Made by a program: the position numbers and the translations under genes. This document shows, piece after piece, positions 1-7,845 of a DNA stretch of 64,000 nucleotides (positions within the stretch are counted from its first letter, which is position 1; every line of letters begins with the position of its first letter). Source of the stretch: Prochlorococcus marinus str. GP2. Lineage in GTDB: Bacteria; Cyanobacteriota; Cyanobacteriia; PCC-6307; Cyanobiaceae. Under the pieces are notes generated by a model. That model had not been told where the DNA came from. It saw only the letters and a list, made by a program, of their open reading frames with translations, and did not search any database. Location of the stretch: assembly GCF_000759885.1 (NCBI RefSeq), contig NZ_JNAH01000004.1, forward strand, positions 124,001 through 188,000, in the 5' to 3' direction.

Positions 1-273
1 GGTATTTGCTTCATAAACTAGTTCGCCAGAGAGAATTATAAGAAACTTTGACTCATCATATCTTTCTCTTAATTTTAATAATTCTAACCTTATAAGATCT
101 TCTGATTGGAAATTAAGAACATTCCATATAACTAAATCCGGAGTTTTATCTCCCGTTCCATTATTAAAATTAATGTTTAAATTTTGGTCAAGTGATGTTA
201 ACTTAAGCGATAAAGATTCTGCTATTAAGCTTGGAGCAATAATCAAGATCGATTTTTTTGAAATTAATTCCAA
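1..273 (-). CDS. N-terminal part of a regulator-like conserved cyanobacterial protein (cut by window edge)
   Basis: The reading frame is open from position 273 down to the window edge, giving 91 residues. An in-frame stop lies just upstream and the only usable start I see is TTG at 273. The opening has a hydrophobic beta-strand (KKSILIIAPSLIAESLSL) followed by acidic and Leu-rich stretches (LVIWNVLNF), the look of a receiver-like alpha/beta domain. It resembles the Ycf55/DUF3685 group of cyanobacterial proteins, but the visible part is too short to be sure. It runs in the same direction as hisA, which lies upstream of it. No function is assigned. Confidence 0.55.
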   Translation of the reverse strand, partial: MELISKKSILIIAPSLIAESLSLKLTSLDQNLNINFNNGTGDKTPDLVIWNVLNFQSEDLIRLELLKLRERYDESKFLIILSGELVYEANT

Positions 274-352
274 GACTAGTTTTCTTATCTCTTATACAAA
301 ATTAACTAACAATTACTGCAAATACCAGCCTTGAATCAATTTTTATACTCTT

Positions 353-1120
353 TTAAGCGTAATAATTTCTGTTTAAATCAAAGTCATTTAATCTCTCTGA
401 TGACAATACATTATTCGCTTCGCTTATCGTGAATTTATTTTCATATAGAGCTTTACCTACAATTACTCCAACGAGTCCAGAATTTTCAAATTTTACTAAC
501 GATAATAAATCAGAAATTGATCCAATACCTCCTGAGGCTATTACTGGAATATCTGTAATTTCAAGTATGCTTTTTATGAATTCTTCATTTGTTCCTTCTA
601 ACGTCCCATCTGTATTTATATCTGTAACAATAAAACTAGCAATTTTAAATGAAGAAAACTCCTTTACTAGATCTGTGGCTAAAATATTAGATTGCTCAAG
701 CCACCCCCTTGTACTAACTTTTCCATCTTTTGCATCTATACCAACAATTATCCTTCCAGGAAATTCATTTGATAAGTCTCTAACTAATTCTTTATTTTCT
801 ATTGCAGAAGTTCCCATGATAACTTTCTCAATACCATAAGAAAATAATTGTTTTATCCTTTCATGAGACCTTATTCCCCCACCTATTTGAATAGGTATGT
901 TAACTGTTTTTGCAATTTTTTTTATTGATTCATCGTTTCTTGGTGATCCAGTTTTTGCAGCATCTAAATCAACTATATGTATATATTTTGCCCCTTCGCT
1001 TTCCCAAAATTTAGCCTGCTCATGAGGTTCTTTGGTGAAGTCTTTTCTTTTATTAAAGTCACCTTTAAAAAGCCTTACACACTTACCATTTATTAAATCA
1101 ATTGCTGGTATTAGTTCCAT
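353..1120 (-). CDS. hisA: Phosphoribosylformimino-5-aminoimidazole carboxamide ribotide isomerase HisA
   Basis: A 255-aa (beta/alpha)8-barrel isomerase of histidine biosynthesis. It opens the ribose of ProFAR to give PRFAR, the substrate of HisHF. The start MELIPAIDLINGKCVRL carries the catalytic Asp (AIDL). The second catalytic Asp lies in the FIVTDINTDGTLEG stretch, and phosphate-binding glycine loops are seen as IQIGGGIRS and PVIASGGIGS. Length is normal for the family. It is divergent from the epimerase gene at 1213, with about 90 bp of AT-rich promoter DNA between them. Confidence 0.95.
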   Translation of the reverse strand: MELIPAIDLINGKCVRLFKGDFNKRKDFTKEPHEQAKFWESEGAKYIHIVDLDAAKTGSPRNDESIKKIAKTVNIPIQIGGGIRSHERIKQLFSYGIEKVIMGTSAIENKELVRDLSNEFPGRIIVGIDAKDGKVSTRGWLEQSNILATDLVKEFSSFKIASFIVTDINTDGTLEGTNEEFIKSILEITDIPVIASGGIGSISDLLSLVKFENSGLVGVIVGKALYENKFTISEANNVLSSERLNDFDLNRNYYA

Positions 1121-1212
1121 AGAATCATCCTTTTCATTAATTACTTATTAGTAGTACTATTCAATATGTAATTCTATTTTAGATTACTACTTCAGTTAAA
1201 TATTTTTTGAAT

Positions 1213-2133
1213 ATGAAAATTCTTGTAATGGGTGGTACTAGATTTGTTGGCAGGTCTTTGGTTGGAAAGTTATTAAGTCAAAATCATGATATTGATATTT
1301 TCACGAGAGGTAATAAAAGTAATCCTGAAAAAACAAATTTAATTAAGGGTGATAGAAATAGTTCAGAAGATATTATGAGGCTAAGAAATAAAAAGTATGA
1401 TGTTGTTTATGATATTTCTGGAAGAGAGTTAGAACAAACTAAACTTGTTATAGAAAATTTAGATAACTCTTTCCAGAGATATATATATGTCAGCTCTGCT
1501 GGTGTTTATAAAGATAATTTTGAACTACCCTTATCCGAAGTTGATCCAATTGATCCAGATAGTAGGCACAAAGGAAAGTTTGAGACAGAAAATTGGTTAA
1601 AAAACCAAAAAATTCCTTTTACAAGTTTTAGGCCTACTTATATTTATGGACCGGGAAATTATAATAAAATTGAAAATTGGTTTTTTGAAAGGTTATATGC
1701 TAAAAAATCTATACCTATCCCTGGTGACGGGTCTTTAATTACTCAGTTAGGCCATGTTTCTGATCTAACTGATGTAATGATAAGGTGTATGAATTTTGAA
1801 AATTCTAAAAATAATATTTACAACTGTTCAGGTGAAAAAGGAGTAACAATCAAGGGTTTAATTTATTTCTGTGCGAATGTACTTGGATTAAACCAAAATG
1901 AGATTTCTTTAAGAAGATTTGATTATAAAAAATTAGATCCTAAATCTAGAAAGGGATTTCCAATAAGATTAAATCATTATCAGACTGATATCTCTAAGAT
2001 TAAACATGATTTAGAGTGGTTGCCAACATTTGATTTACTTAATGGTTTAAAGGATAGTTTTTTAAATGATTTTAATAATAAAAAGAATGAGGAGTTTGAT
2101 GAAAATTCAGATCATATTCTTTTTAATTCTTAA
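1213..2133 (+). CDS. NAD-dependent epimerase/dehydratase family protein (CSP41-like)
   Basis: A protein of about 306 aa with an N-terminal Rossmann nucleotide-binding motif (GGTRFVGRSL, residues 8-17) and the extended-SDR pattern YVSSAGVYK followed by FRPTYIYGPGN. It resembles the cyanobacterial and chloroplast CSP41 group, atypical SDRs implicated in RNA binding and stability. A sugar-nucleotide epimerase role is the alternative. I chose ATG at 1213; an in-frame TTG at 1207 would add two residues. The 3' end overlaps the end of the convergent pgsA gene by 27 bp. Confidence 0.85.
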   Translation: MKILVMGGTRFVGRSLVGKLLSQNHDIDIFTRGNKSNPEKTNLIKGDRNSSEDIMRLRNKKYDVVYDISGRELEQTKLVIENLDNSFQRYIYVSSAGVYKDNFELPLSEVDPIDPDSRHKGKFETENWLKNQKIPFTSFRPTYIYGPGNYNKIENWFFERLYAKKSIPIPGDGSLITQLGHVSDLTDVMIRCMNFENSKNNIYNCSGEKGVTIKGLIYFCANVLGLNQNEISLRRFDYKKLDPKSRKGFPIRLNHYQTDISKIKHDLEWLPTFDLLNGLKDSFLNDFNNKKNEEFDENSDHILFNS

Positions 2134-2646
2134 ATAGACTAATAAAGTCACAAAAGTCAGAATGAATCCTAACCAATAAAATATTAAAGCCAAATTATTC
2201 AATAAGCTTATTTTTAATGGGGTAAAGAAGCTGATTACTGAAATAAAAAAGAAAAACGTTTTAAATTTACCCAGCATAGATGCTGGTAAACCGTCTTTTG
2301 TAGAGTTCCTCAGGCTAGAGATAATTATTTCTCTAAATAAAATTAATGACAAAGACCAGAAAGGTATTAAATTGTTTTTACAAAGAAAGGTTAAAGGAAT
2401 TAAATAGAATATTTTATCGCTTAAGGGATCAAGGATAGCTCCTAATCTGGTTTTAAGATTAAACTTCCTTGCAATTAACCCATCAAAATAATCAGTTAAA
2501 CCTCCAATAATAATTAATATAAAGACGTAAAAAGGCCTGTTAATTTCTAAAAAAAGTATTAATGGAAATACAAGGAAAAGGCGAGATATCGATAATAAGT
2601 TGGGAATATTCAATGTTAAATTTTTAAGATTTTTTCTTAATAACAA
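2107..2646 (-). CDS. pgsA: CDP-diacylglycerol--glycerol-3-phosphate 3-phosphatidyltransferase
   Basis: An integral membrane CDP-alcohol phosphatidyltransferase that makes phosphatidylglycerophosphate, precursor of phosphatidylglycerol, a lipid needed by the photosystems. The family signature D-x2-D-G-x2-A-R-x8-G-x3-D-x3-D is visible as DYFDGLIARKF...GAILDPLSD. Several hydrophobic helices surround it. The frame opens with TTG at 2646. A second TTG at 2613 (giving MNIPNLLSIS) is a plausible start and matches family N-termini better; neither has a clear ribosome binding site. It is convergent with the epimerase gene. Confidence 0.88.
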   Translation of the reverse strand: MLLRKNLKNLTLNIPNLLSISRLFLVFPLILFLEINRPFYVFILIIIGGLTDYFDGLIARKFNLKTRLGAILDPLSDKIFYLIPLTFLCKNNLIPFWSLSLILFREIIISSLRNSTKDGLPASMLGKFKTFFFFISVISFFTPLKISLLNNLALIFYWLGFILTFVTLLVYLRIKKNMI

Positions 2647-2829
2647 ATTGGTTTTTGTATATAAAAAATATATTACACTCTCAATAAGCTTAAATTTTTA
2701 TTGAAAATATTAAATATTTTTATTGCTAGATTCTCAAACTCAATTGAAAACTGAATCCTAAAGATTATAAACTCAACTTCTCTTTATGATTGATGATGTT
2801 TTATATTACGAAATTATTCCTTATATCTA

Positions 2830-3441
2830 ATGCAATCTCATAGCCTAAAGCTATCTCCAGAATCTGATTTGATGAATTCAATTAAAGAATATTCTTTATT
2901 GAATAATTTATACGGGTATGTTTCTGGAGTGGTTGGTAATCTTAGAACAGTTTGTATTCAATGCCCAGGAAATCAAGAGATAAATAAATTTCAGGGAAAT
3001 CTAGAGATAGTCTCTTTAAATGGACATTTTAATAAGGGAGATGTTCATTTACATTTGAGTTTTGCAGATGAGGGATGTAATGTCTTTGGTGGTCATCTTG
3101 AGGAGGGATGTATTGTAAAAAAAGGTACTGATATATTATTACTTTCTTTTGAACAAAAAATTATTAATATCTCAACTAATGATTTATTAAAAAATGAATC
3201 ACGTGTAAAAGCATATATTTTAAAGGATTGTCCTTGGTCTAAAAGAGCAATTAGGTTGCTTAATTCTTTATCTATTCCTCATGAAGTTACTTTAATAGAC
3301 AATGATGAGAGCTTTCAAAAAATAATGGCTCAGAGTAGCCATAATACTTTCCCTCAAATATTTTTGGATAATGAATTTTTTGGAGGATATGATGAACTTT
3401 CAGAACAAGCAAAAATTGATAACTTGAGTTCATTTATGTAA
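2830..3441 (+). CDS. PPC/DUF296 domain fused to a CPWS glutaredoxin domain
   Basis: A two-domain protein of 203 aa. Residues about 1-115 match the PPC (DUF296) fold: the stretch GDVHLHLSFADEG and the following GGHLEEGCIV show the conserved His and Gly residues of that fold. PPC domains occur in plant AT-hook proteins and in free-standing bacterial trimers. Residues about 128-203 form a glutaredoxin: CPWS active site, TFPQIF cis-Pro loop and a GGYDEL glutathione-binding motif. The active site lacks the second Cys (CPWS instead of CPYC), so monothiol chemistry is expected. The cellular role is unknown; the fusion suggests a redox sensor or a thiol-modified scaffold. Confidence 0.85.
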   Translation: MQSHSLKLSPESDLMNSIKEYSLLNNLYGYVSGVVGNLRTVCIQCPGNQEINKFQGNLEIVSLNGHFNKGDVHLHLSFADEGCNVFGGHLEEGCIVKKGTDILLLSFEQKIINISTNDLLKNESRVKAYILKDCPWSKRAIRLLNSLSIPHEVTLIDNDESFQKIMAQSSHNTFPQIFLDNEFFGGYDELSEQAKIDNLSSFM

Positions 3442-3451
3442 TCTAAATTTT

Positions 3452-3640
3452 TTAACTAGCATGATCAGTAAGTTTTTCAGCAACTAATTCTTCCTCTAAC
3501 TGCTTTATTAACCTTGATACAAGACTCTGAAATTCTGGTTGACAACCTTTAAACGCAGCTTTATGTCTTATTGGCTCATTTCTAGTTCTTAAATCAGTAA
3601 GCATTAATTGCAATGCGTCAATTTTTGAGTTTATTTTCAT
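3452..3640 (-). CDS. Small conserved hypothetical protein
   Basis: A 62-aa soluble protein, mostly helical, with alternating charged and Leu residues (SLVSRLIKQLEEELVAEKL) that could form an amphipathic or coiled helix. It has no membrane segment or signal peptide. It lies just upstream of the NAD-binding protein gene at 3667 in the same direction, with a short gap, so co-transcription is likely. I recognise no function. Confidence 0.7.
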   Translation of the reverse strand: MKINSKIDALQLMLTDLRTRNEPIRHKAAFKGCQPEFQSLVSRLIKQLEEELVAEKLTDHAS

Positions 3641-3666
3641 AGTTTTATTTTATATATTTACATCTT

Positions 3667-4326
3667 TTAAATCATTTGCATAGCTTTTTTAAAAGATATC
3701 TTTTTATTATCATTCGAACTTGTTACTTCTATTAATTTATTAATTGCATCTTTGTTTTTTAAAGAATCTATACAGCATTGTGCTACTAATCTTCTTGGGA
3801 TTGATCCATTAATTTGAGTATTCTCCTTTGAATATTTTATATTTTCTAATTTAATATCTTCATTTTCCTTTAATCCTCCAGGTCTAATAATAGTCCATTC
3901 GAAGTTTGAGTTTCGTAGAAAGTTTTCACCTATTTTCTTCCAAATAAGAATCAAACCAAACAAGTTTAATGGGTGAAATAACTTACCAGTACAAAGAGAA
4001 CTTACTAAAATAACTCTCTTAATGCCAACTCTCTTACAACTCTCTAATTGCCTGTATACCCCTAACGCATCAACCTTTGCAGGACCGGTTAAATCTAATG
4101 ATGCTCTAGCACCAGTTGCAATTACCAAAGCATCAATACCTTTAAACGCTTTATCAAGTTCTTTTTTATTATCTAAAGATACTCTAATTTTTTCCAAACT
4201 CTCTAGACCTTCTGAAACTTTAGAATTTTTTCTAATAATTTGCCTAACTTTATATCCTTTCTTAACTGCTTCTTCAGTAATTCTATAACCTGTTTTGCCA
4301 GATGCACCAGTAATTGCTATTTTCAT
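3667..4326 (-). CDS. NAD(P)-binding atypical SDR (NmrA-like)
   Basis: A 219-aa protein with an N-terminal Rossmann motif MKIAITGASGKTGYRI that binds NAD(P). It continues with ALVIATGARAS and RVILVSSL strands and a WTIIRPGG segment typical of atypical short-chain dehydrogenases of the NmrA/SDR_a5 type. In cyanobacteria and plastids such proteins include chlorophyll-biosynthesis and photosystem-assembly factors (for example Ycf39-like), but this protein cannot be assigned to one from sequence alone. No catalytic YxxxK is obvious, so it may be a binding or regulatory protein. Confidence 0.8.
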   Translation of the reverse strand: MKIAITGASGKTGYRITEEAVKKGYKVRQIIRKNSKVSEGLESLEKIRVSLDNKKELDKAFKGIDALVIATGARASLDLTGPAKVDALGVYRQLESCKRVGIKRVILVSSLCTGKLFHPLNLFGLILIWKKIGENFLRNSNFEWTIIRPGGLKENEDIKLENIKYSKENTQINGSIPRRLVAQCCIDSLKNKDAINKLIEVTSSNDNKKISFKKAMQMI

Positions 4327-4361
4327 GATTTTAAAACTAATTAAATTATTATATTAATTTA

Positions 4362-5015
4362 TTAGGGTTTTTTACATATAAATTTCTTCTTTCTTTTTGG
4401 GTAAAGAGTACGACATAAATAACATTTTGTTCCATCACAGCCTCTTGCAGTGCAGTATTCTCTGCCATAAAAGATTATTTGTAAATGTAAGGTATTCCAA
4501 TCATTTACTGGAAATATTTTTTTTAGGTCTTTTTCTGTTTGAACTACGCTTTTTCCATTTGATAGACCCCATCTTTGTGACAACCTGTGTATGTGAGTAT
4601 CGACTGGGAATGAAGGGATTTTAAAGACTTGAGACATTACAACTGATGCTGTTTTATGGCCTACCCCTGGAAGAGATTCAAGCTTCTCAAAAGAATCTGG
4701 GACCATACCATTATGCTTCTCAATCAATAATTTAGATAAATTATAGATGTTTTTTGATTTTTGATTAGATAGACCTAAAAATTTTATGTATTCGTAAATG
4801 CCATTAATACCTAGCTGTATCATCTTTTCTGGATTATCTGCAACCTTAAATAAGCTTTTTGTTAATTCATTAACTTTCTTATCTGTTGATTGAGCACTTA
4901 AAACTACCGCGACTAGAAGTGTATATGCATTTGTATGATCAAGGGGTATTGGAGGCGATGGATATAACTTTTTGAGTTCCTTGAGTACTATTTCTGCTCT
5001 TTCAGATTTTCTCAT
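4362..5015 (-). CDS. nth: Endonuclease III (DNA glycosylase/AP lyase)
   Basis: A 217-aa base-excision repair enzyme that removes oxidised pyrimidines. The helix-hairpin-helix LPGVGHKTA carries the catalytic Lys and VDTHIHRLS the catalytic Asp. The Fe-S region is unusual in spacing: YCTARGCDGTKCYLC gives C-x4-C-x4-C-x2-C with a later Cys near the C-terminus, not the textbook C-x6-C-x2-C-x5-C. The cluster may still form with a variant set of ligands. It is divergent from futC. Confidence 0.93.
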   Translation of the reverse strand: MRKSERAEIVLKELKKLYPSPPIPLDHTNAYTLLVAVVLSAQSTDKKVNELTKSLFKVADNPEKMIQLGINGIYEYIKFLGLSNQKSKNIYNLSKLLIEKHNGMVPDSFEKLESLPGVGHKTASVVMSQVFKIPSFPVDTHIHRLSQRWGLSNGKSVVQTEKDLKKIFPVNDWNTLHLQIIFYGREYCTARGCDGTKCYLCRTLYPKRKKKFICKKP

Positions 5016-5110
5016 TAAATTTGAAAATTAAATGGTGTATAAAATTATACAAGGGATATTTTAGGTGAATATTTTCTGCTAATTTAATATATTTATATAA
5101 GAAGAACTTA

Positions 5111-6169
5111 GTGAAAAATGATGCGTTAATAATTGATGATCTGCATCATAAATATGATAAGCGAGAATGTTCAAATTGGATATTAAACAAAATTAACCTG
5201 AAACTTGAAAATGGCGAATTGTTAGGCTTGCTTGGTCCTTCTGGTTGCGGAAAAACAACTCTTTTAAGATTAATCGCAGGGTTTGAATATCCCTCAAAAG
5301 GAAAAATCTCTTTAAATGATAAGGAAATTTCAAGTAGAAAAAAAATTCTTAGCCCTGAAAAAAGAAATATTGGTATGGTTTTTCAAGATTATGCGCTTTT
5401 CCCTCACTTAACTGTTTTGGAAAATGTAATGTTTGGTTTGAAAAACAAAAAAGACAGATCTAGGGTTGATTATTTACTAAATATTGTTGGTCTTGATAGT
5501 TTTGTTGGAAGGTACCCACATGAATTGTCTGGCGGCCAAAAACAAAGACTTGCAATTGCGAGAGCCCTTGCTCCAGGTACAAATTTTATTCTATTGGATG
5601 AACCTTTTTGCAGCCTTGATATGCATGTCAAACTTAAATTGAGAAGTGAACTTCCAAATATTCTAAAAGGTTGCAATGCAAGTGGATTAATGGTTACTCA
5701 TGACCCTGAAGAAGCTCTGTCAATTTGCGATAAAGTTGCCGTTATGAATGAGGGTAAAATACATCAAATTGATACTCCAATTAACCTTTTAAAAAGTCCC
5801 AAAACTAAATTTGTTAGTAGTTTTATTTTAGGAAATAATATTCTTAATCTTAAACAATATGGCAATTCATACATGTCTTGTTTAGGTGAAATAAATAGTT
5901 TAGGGTTATCAAGCAAAATAAAAACTAAAAATATGTCTATTTCACCTAAATTTATATCAATTAAAAGATCAGAATCTGGTAATGCTGTTGTAATTTCTAA
6001 AGAATTTATTGGTGAATATTTTATTTATAAAGTATCTATTAATAATGAAATTTTGAGGGTTAGAGCTAATATAAATAATCTGTTAAATAGTGGTGATAAA
6101 TGTTTTCTTTCTATAAATAAAAATAGTTATTATTTTTTATATCCTGGAGCAATAAAGGTAAATATTTAA
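5111..6169 (+). CDS. futC: Iron(III) ABC transporter ATP-binding protein (FutC/FbpC type)
   Basis: A 352-aa ATPase that would energise a ferric-iron permease. Walker A GPSGCGKTT, Q-loop MVFQDYALFPH, signature LSGGQKQRLAIARAL, Walker B FILLDEP and H-loop MVTHD are all present. A C-terminal domain of about 110 aa resembles the TOBE-type regulatory extension of FbpC. The family assignment to iron over other oxyanions rests on overall similarity and on the neighbouring ferritin and Fur-like sites. The start is GTG at 5111 after an AAGAAG-type ribosome binding site. The permease and binding-protein genes are not in the window. Confidence 0.85.
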   Translation: MKNDALIIDDLHHKYDKRECSNWILNKINLKLENGELLGLLGPSGCGKTTLLRLIAGFEYPSKGKISLNDKEISSRKKILSPEKRNIGMVFQDYALFPHLTVLENVMFGLKNKKDRSRVDYLLNIVGLDSFVGRYPHELSGGQKQRLAIARALAPGTNFILLDEPFCSLDMHVKLKLRSELPNILKGCNASGLMVTHDPEEALSICDKVAVMNEGKIHQIDTPINLLKSPKTKFVSSFILGNNILNLKQYGNSYMSCLGEINSLGLSSKIKTKNMSISPKFISIKRSESGNAVVISKEFIGEYFIYKVSINNEILRVRANINNLLNSGDKCFLSINKNSYYFLYPGAIKVNI

Positions 6170-6175
6170 TCTTTT

Positions 6176-6298
6176 TTATAGGCAATTACACTTTCCTCCC
6201 TTCCAATTAGAGCATTTTTTCTTTTTACATTTCTTTTTTTTATTTAAATATATTTTATTAATTAATAACAGTTCAGAAAAATTATACTCGAAATTCAT
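6176..6298 (-). CDS. Candidate 40-aa Cys/Lys-rich peptide beside a Fur-like box
   Basis: A complete small reading frame (ATG at 6298, TAA at 6176-6178) in the futC-ferritin gap. The product begins MNFEYNFSELLLINKIYLNK and ends with a basic half holding four cysteines: CKKKKCSNWKGGKCNC, spacing C-x4-C-x7-C-x-C. The 3' half of the gene is richer in G+C than the surrounding spacer, as expected for coding DNA. The start codon is 10 bp from the Fur-like palindrome at 6309-6327, which it would share with ferritin on the other side. It could be a metal- or Fe-S-binding peptide. It has no recognised family and could also be a chance frame. Confidence 0.45.
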   Translation of the reverse strand: MNFEYNFSELLLINKIYLNKKKKCKKKKCSNWKGGKCNCL

Positions 6299-6305
6299 TT
6301 ATGAT

Positions 6306-6334
6306 ATTGCTATTGATATTCATTATCATATAAT
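6306..6334 (+). promoter_or_regulatory. Ferritin promoter with overlapping Fur-like box
   Basis: GCTATTGATATTCATTATC at 6309-6327 matches the classical 19-bp Fur consensus GATAATGATAATCATTATC at 16 positions by my alignment. A perfect TATAAT follows at 6329-6334 and a weaker TTGCTA (6307-6312) lies 16 bp upstream of it, so the palindrome would fill the -35/-10 spacer of a promoter reading into ferritin. The leader also holds an ATACAA-AATG-TTGTAT inverted repeat at 6371-6386, about 25 bp before the ferritin start. Fur regulation is inferred. Confidence 0.6.
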
Positions 6335-6411
6335 TTAATTTATTTTAAAGGTTTAAGTAATTACTTATTTATACAAAATGTTGTATTATTTACTTAGTTT
6401 CTTCTTAAGTT

Positions 6412-6966
6412 ATGAATGAAAATAATTTAAAATTAAAGAAATTAATTAATTTTGGTCCATCTGGAAGAGCTATTGCCCAACCTATGGATAATAGTTTGTT
6501 AGATAATTTTTTTGAACATCTTACAATGGAAAGATATGCGAATGTTCAATATTTTTCGATATATCTATGGTTCCAAGAACGTGATTTAAATGGATTTGCC
6601 TCTTTTTTTCTGGGTGAATCACAAGGTGAAATGGAACACGCTCAAAAATTTGCTGATTATCTCATTGCAAGGGGACAAAACGTGAAATTGAATGAAATTC
6701 CAGCACCAGTTCAGACTTGGGACTCAATAGAAGAATTGATTTCTTTTTCTTTCAATATGGAGGCTGATTTAACTTCATCTTTACAACAACTTTATTCAAT
6801 TTCAGAAAGAATTTCAGATACAAGATCCAACGTATTTTTAGATCCAATTGTAGAAGCTCAAACGAAATCTGAAGATGAATTCGCAAATATACTGGGAAAA
6901 GTTAAGTTTGCTTCTAATCAACCTTCTGCAATCTTATTGATAGACAGTGAATTAAAACAAAAATAA
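6412..6966 (+). CDS. ftn: Bacterial non-heme ferritin
   Basis: A 184-aa iron-storage protein of the ferritin four-helix family. It would form a 24-mer cage that oxidises Fe(II) and stores it as ferric mineral. Ferroxidase-site residues are visible: Glu in helix A (ERYANVQYF), the E-x2-H of helix B (GEMEHAQKF) and further Glu residues in later helices. About 20 N-terminal residues precede the ferritin core. Its 3' end overlaps the convergent small gene at 6952 by 15 bp. The upstream Fur-like promoter suggests control by iron status. Confidence 0.93.
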   Translation: MNENNLKLKKLINFGPSGRAIAQPMDNSLLDNFFEHLTMERYANVQYFSIYLWFQERDLNGFASFFLGESQGEMEHAQKFADYLIARGQNVKLNEIPAPVQTWDSIEELISFSFNMEADLTSSLQQLYSISERISDTRSNVFLDPIVEAQTKSEDEFANILGKVKFASNQPSAILLIDSELKQK

Positions 6967-7242
6967 ATTACTTTCATATATATTTTCAATTATTGTCCTT
7001 TTTGTTTTTTCAATAAGTAAATTTGAAAAATTTATTTTCTCACTATTTGTTTTATTCAAGAATTCAGCTATTCTATAGATCTCATTAACCCTTTGAAATA
7101 TATTTTTATTTTCATAATATAGTCTTTCCTTTAACCCCTTATTTTGAGTAGTTTTAAGGGATTCTCTTATATTTCTGATTCGATTAGTCAATACATCTAT
7201 TTCTATTAATAGGGTATTAGTAATTGATTGTGATTCTTCCAT
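6952..7242 (-). CDS. Hypothetical helical protein downstream of the CRP-family regulator
   Basis: A 96-aa charged protein, predicted almost wholly helical (ITNTLLIEIDVLTNRIRNIRE segment with heptad-like Leu/Ile), without membrane segments. It starts 3 bp after the end of the CRP-family regulator gene and is almost certainly translated from the same message. It might act with the regulator or in the same iron response. I recognise no family. Confidence 0.7.
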   Translation of the reverse strand: MEESQSITNTLLIEIDVLTNRIRNIRESLKTTQNKGLKERLYYENKNIFQRVNEIYRIAEFLNKTNSEKINFSNLLIEKTKRTIIENIYESNLFLF

Positions 7243-7245
7243 TTT

Positions 7246-7833
7246 CTATAGTAATGATGATTCAATAAAAGAAGGTGCAACACTGACAGTTTGAGTGCCA
7301 ACTGGAGCTATCATTAACTCAGAGGACCTTAATTTAGAAATTAACCTGGTTGATGTTACTCGTGTTGAACCAATTAATTCACCTATCCTTTCATGAGTTA
7401 ACCTAAAAGGTAATTCACACCATTGACCACATCTTCTTCCTAATCGGTTTACTAATATAGAAAATAAAGCCTGTAACCTTTGTTCAGCATTTCCCAAGTG
7501 TCTAATTCTGAGGAGTTGCAATGTCCACTCATTTACTGCATCAAAACCTACATTTTCATTAATAATTCCACTGCTATGGAACGATAAATCTGTTAATGCT
7601 TCAACGCATACACCCTCACTACATAAAAGGTCAGTTCTTAACTGGTCCCCTGACTGTAGGAAGGCTAGTGTCATCCCTTCCGTTTCTTCGCAAGGGCAAT
7701 AGACTCTTGCAATCCCACTCTCAATTTCTAGACATGTTCCTTTTGGCCTTGATGAAGGATCTATTAAAACGGATTGACCAGTTATTATTCTTACTAACTT
7801 AGAAGGTGGTTCCCCATAACTATGGAAATTCAT
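7246..7833 (-). CDS. CRP/FNR-family transcriptional regulator
   Basis: About 195 aa. The N-terminal part is a cupin-like sensor domain (GQSVLIDPSSRPKGTCLEIE, then VYCPCEETEGM and a cluster of Cys around residues 65-85). The C-terminal winged helix contains the recognition helix region LTHERIGELIGSTRVTSTRL. I start at ATG 7833 (MNFHSYGEPPS); an upstream TTG-type extension would run into the Fur-like box. The cyclic-nucleotide pocket is not well conserved, and the several Cys residues could sense redox or metal. The Fur-like boxes at the promoter point to an iron-responsive second-tier regulator. Confidence 0.88.
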   Translation of the reverse strand: MNFHSYGEPPSKLVRIITGQSVLIDPSSRPKGTCLEIESGIARVYCPCEETEGMTLAFLQSGDQLRTDLLCSEGVCVEALTDLSFHSSGIINENVGFDAVNEWTLQLLRIRHLGNAEQRLQALFSILVNRLGRRCGQWCELPFRLTHERIGELIGSTRVTSTRLISKLRSSELMIAPVGTQTVSVAPSFIESSLL

Positions 7834-7845
7834 CTGAAAGGTTTT

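Noticed and set aside
429-839. A 136-aa open frame on the plus strand
   Set aside because: It lies inside hisA on the opposite strand and has no domain features; it is a shadow of the coding bias of hisA.
1145-1160. TAGTAGTACTA in the hisA-epimerase spacer as a LexA box
   Set aside because: It lacks the second half-site with proper spacing, and neither flanking gene is an SOS gene.
2786-2830. A 14-codon frame (MIDDVLYYEIIPYI) ending in TAATG over the start of the PPC-glutaredoxin gene
   Set aside because: The stop-start overlap looks like a coupled leader peptide, but the frame is very short, AT-rich and lacks a ribosome binding site; chance is as likely.
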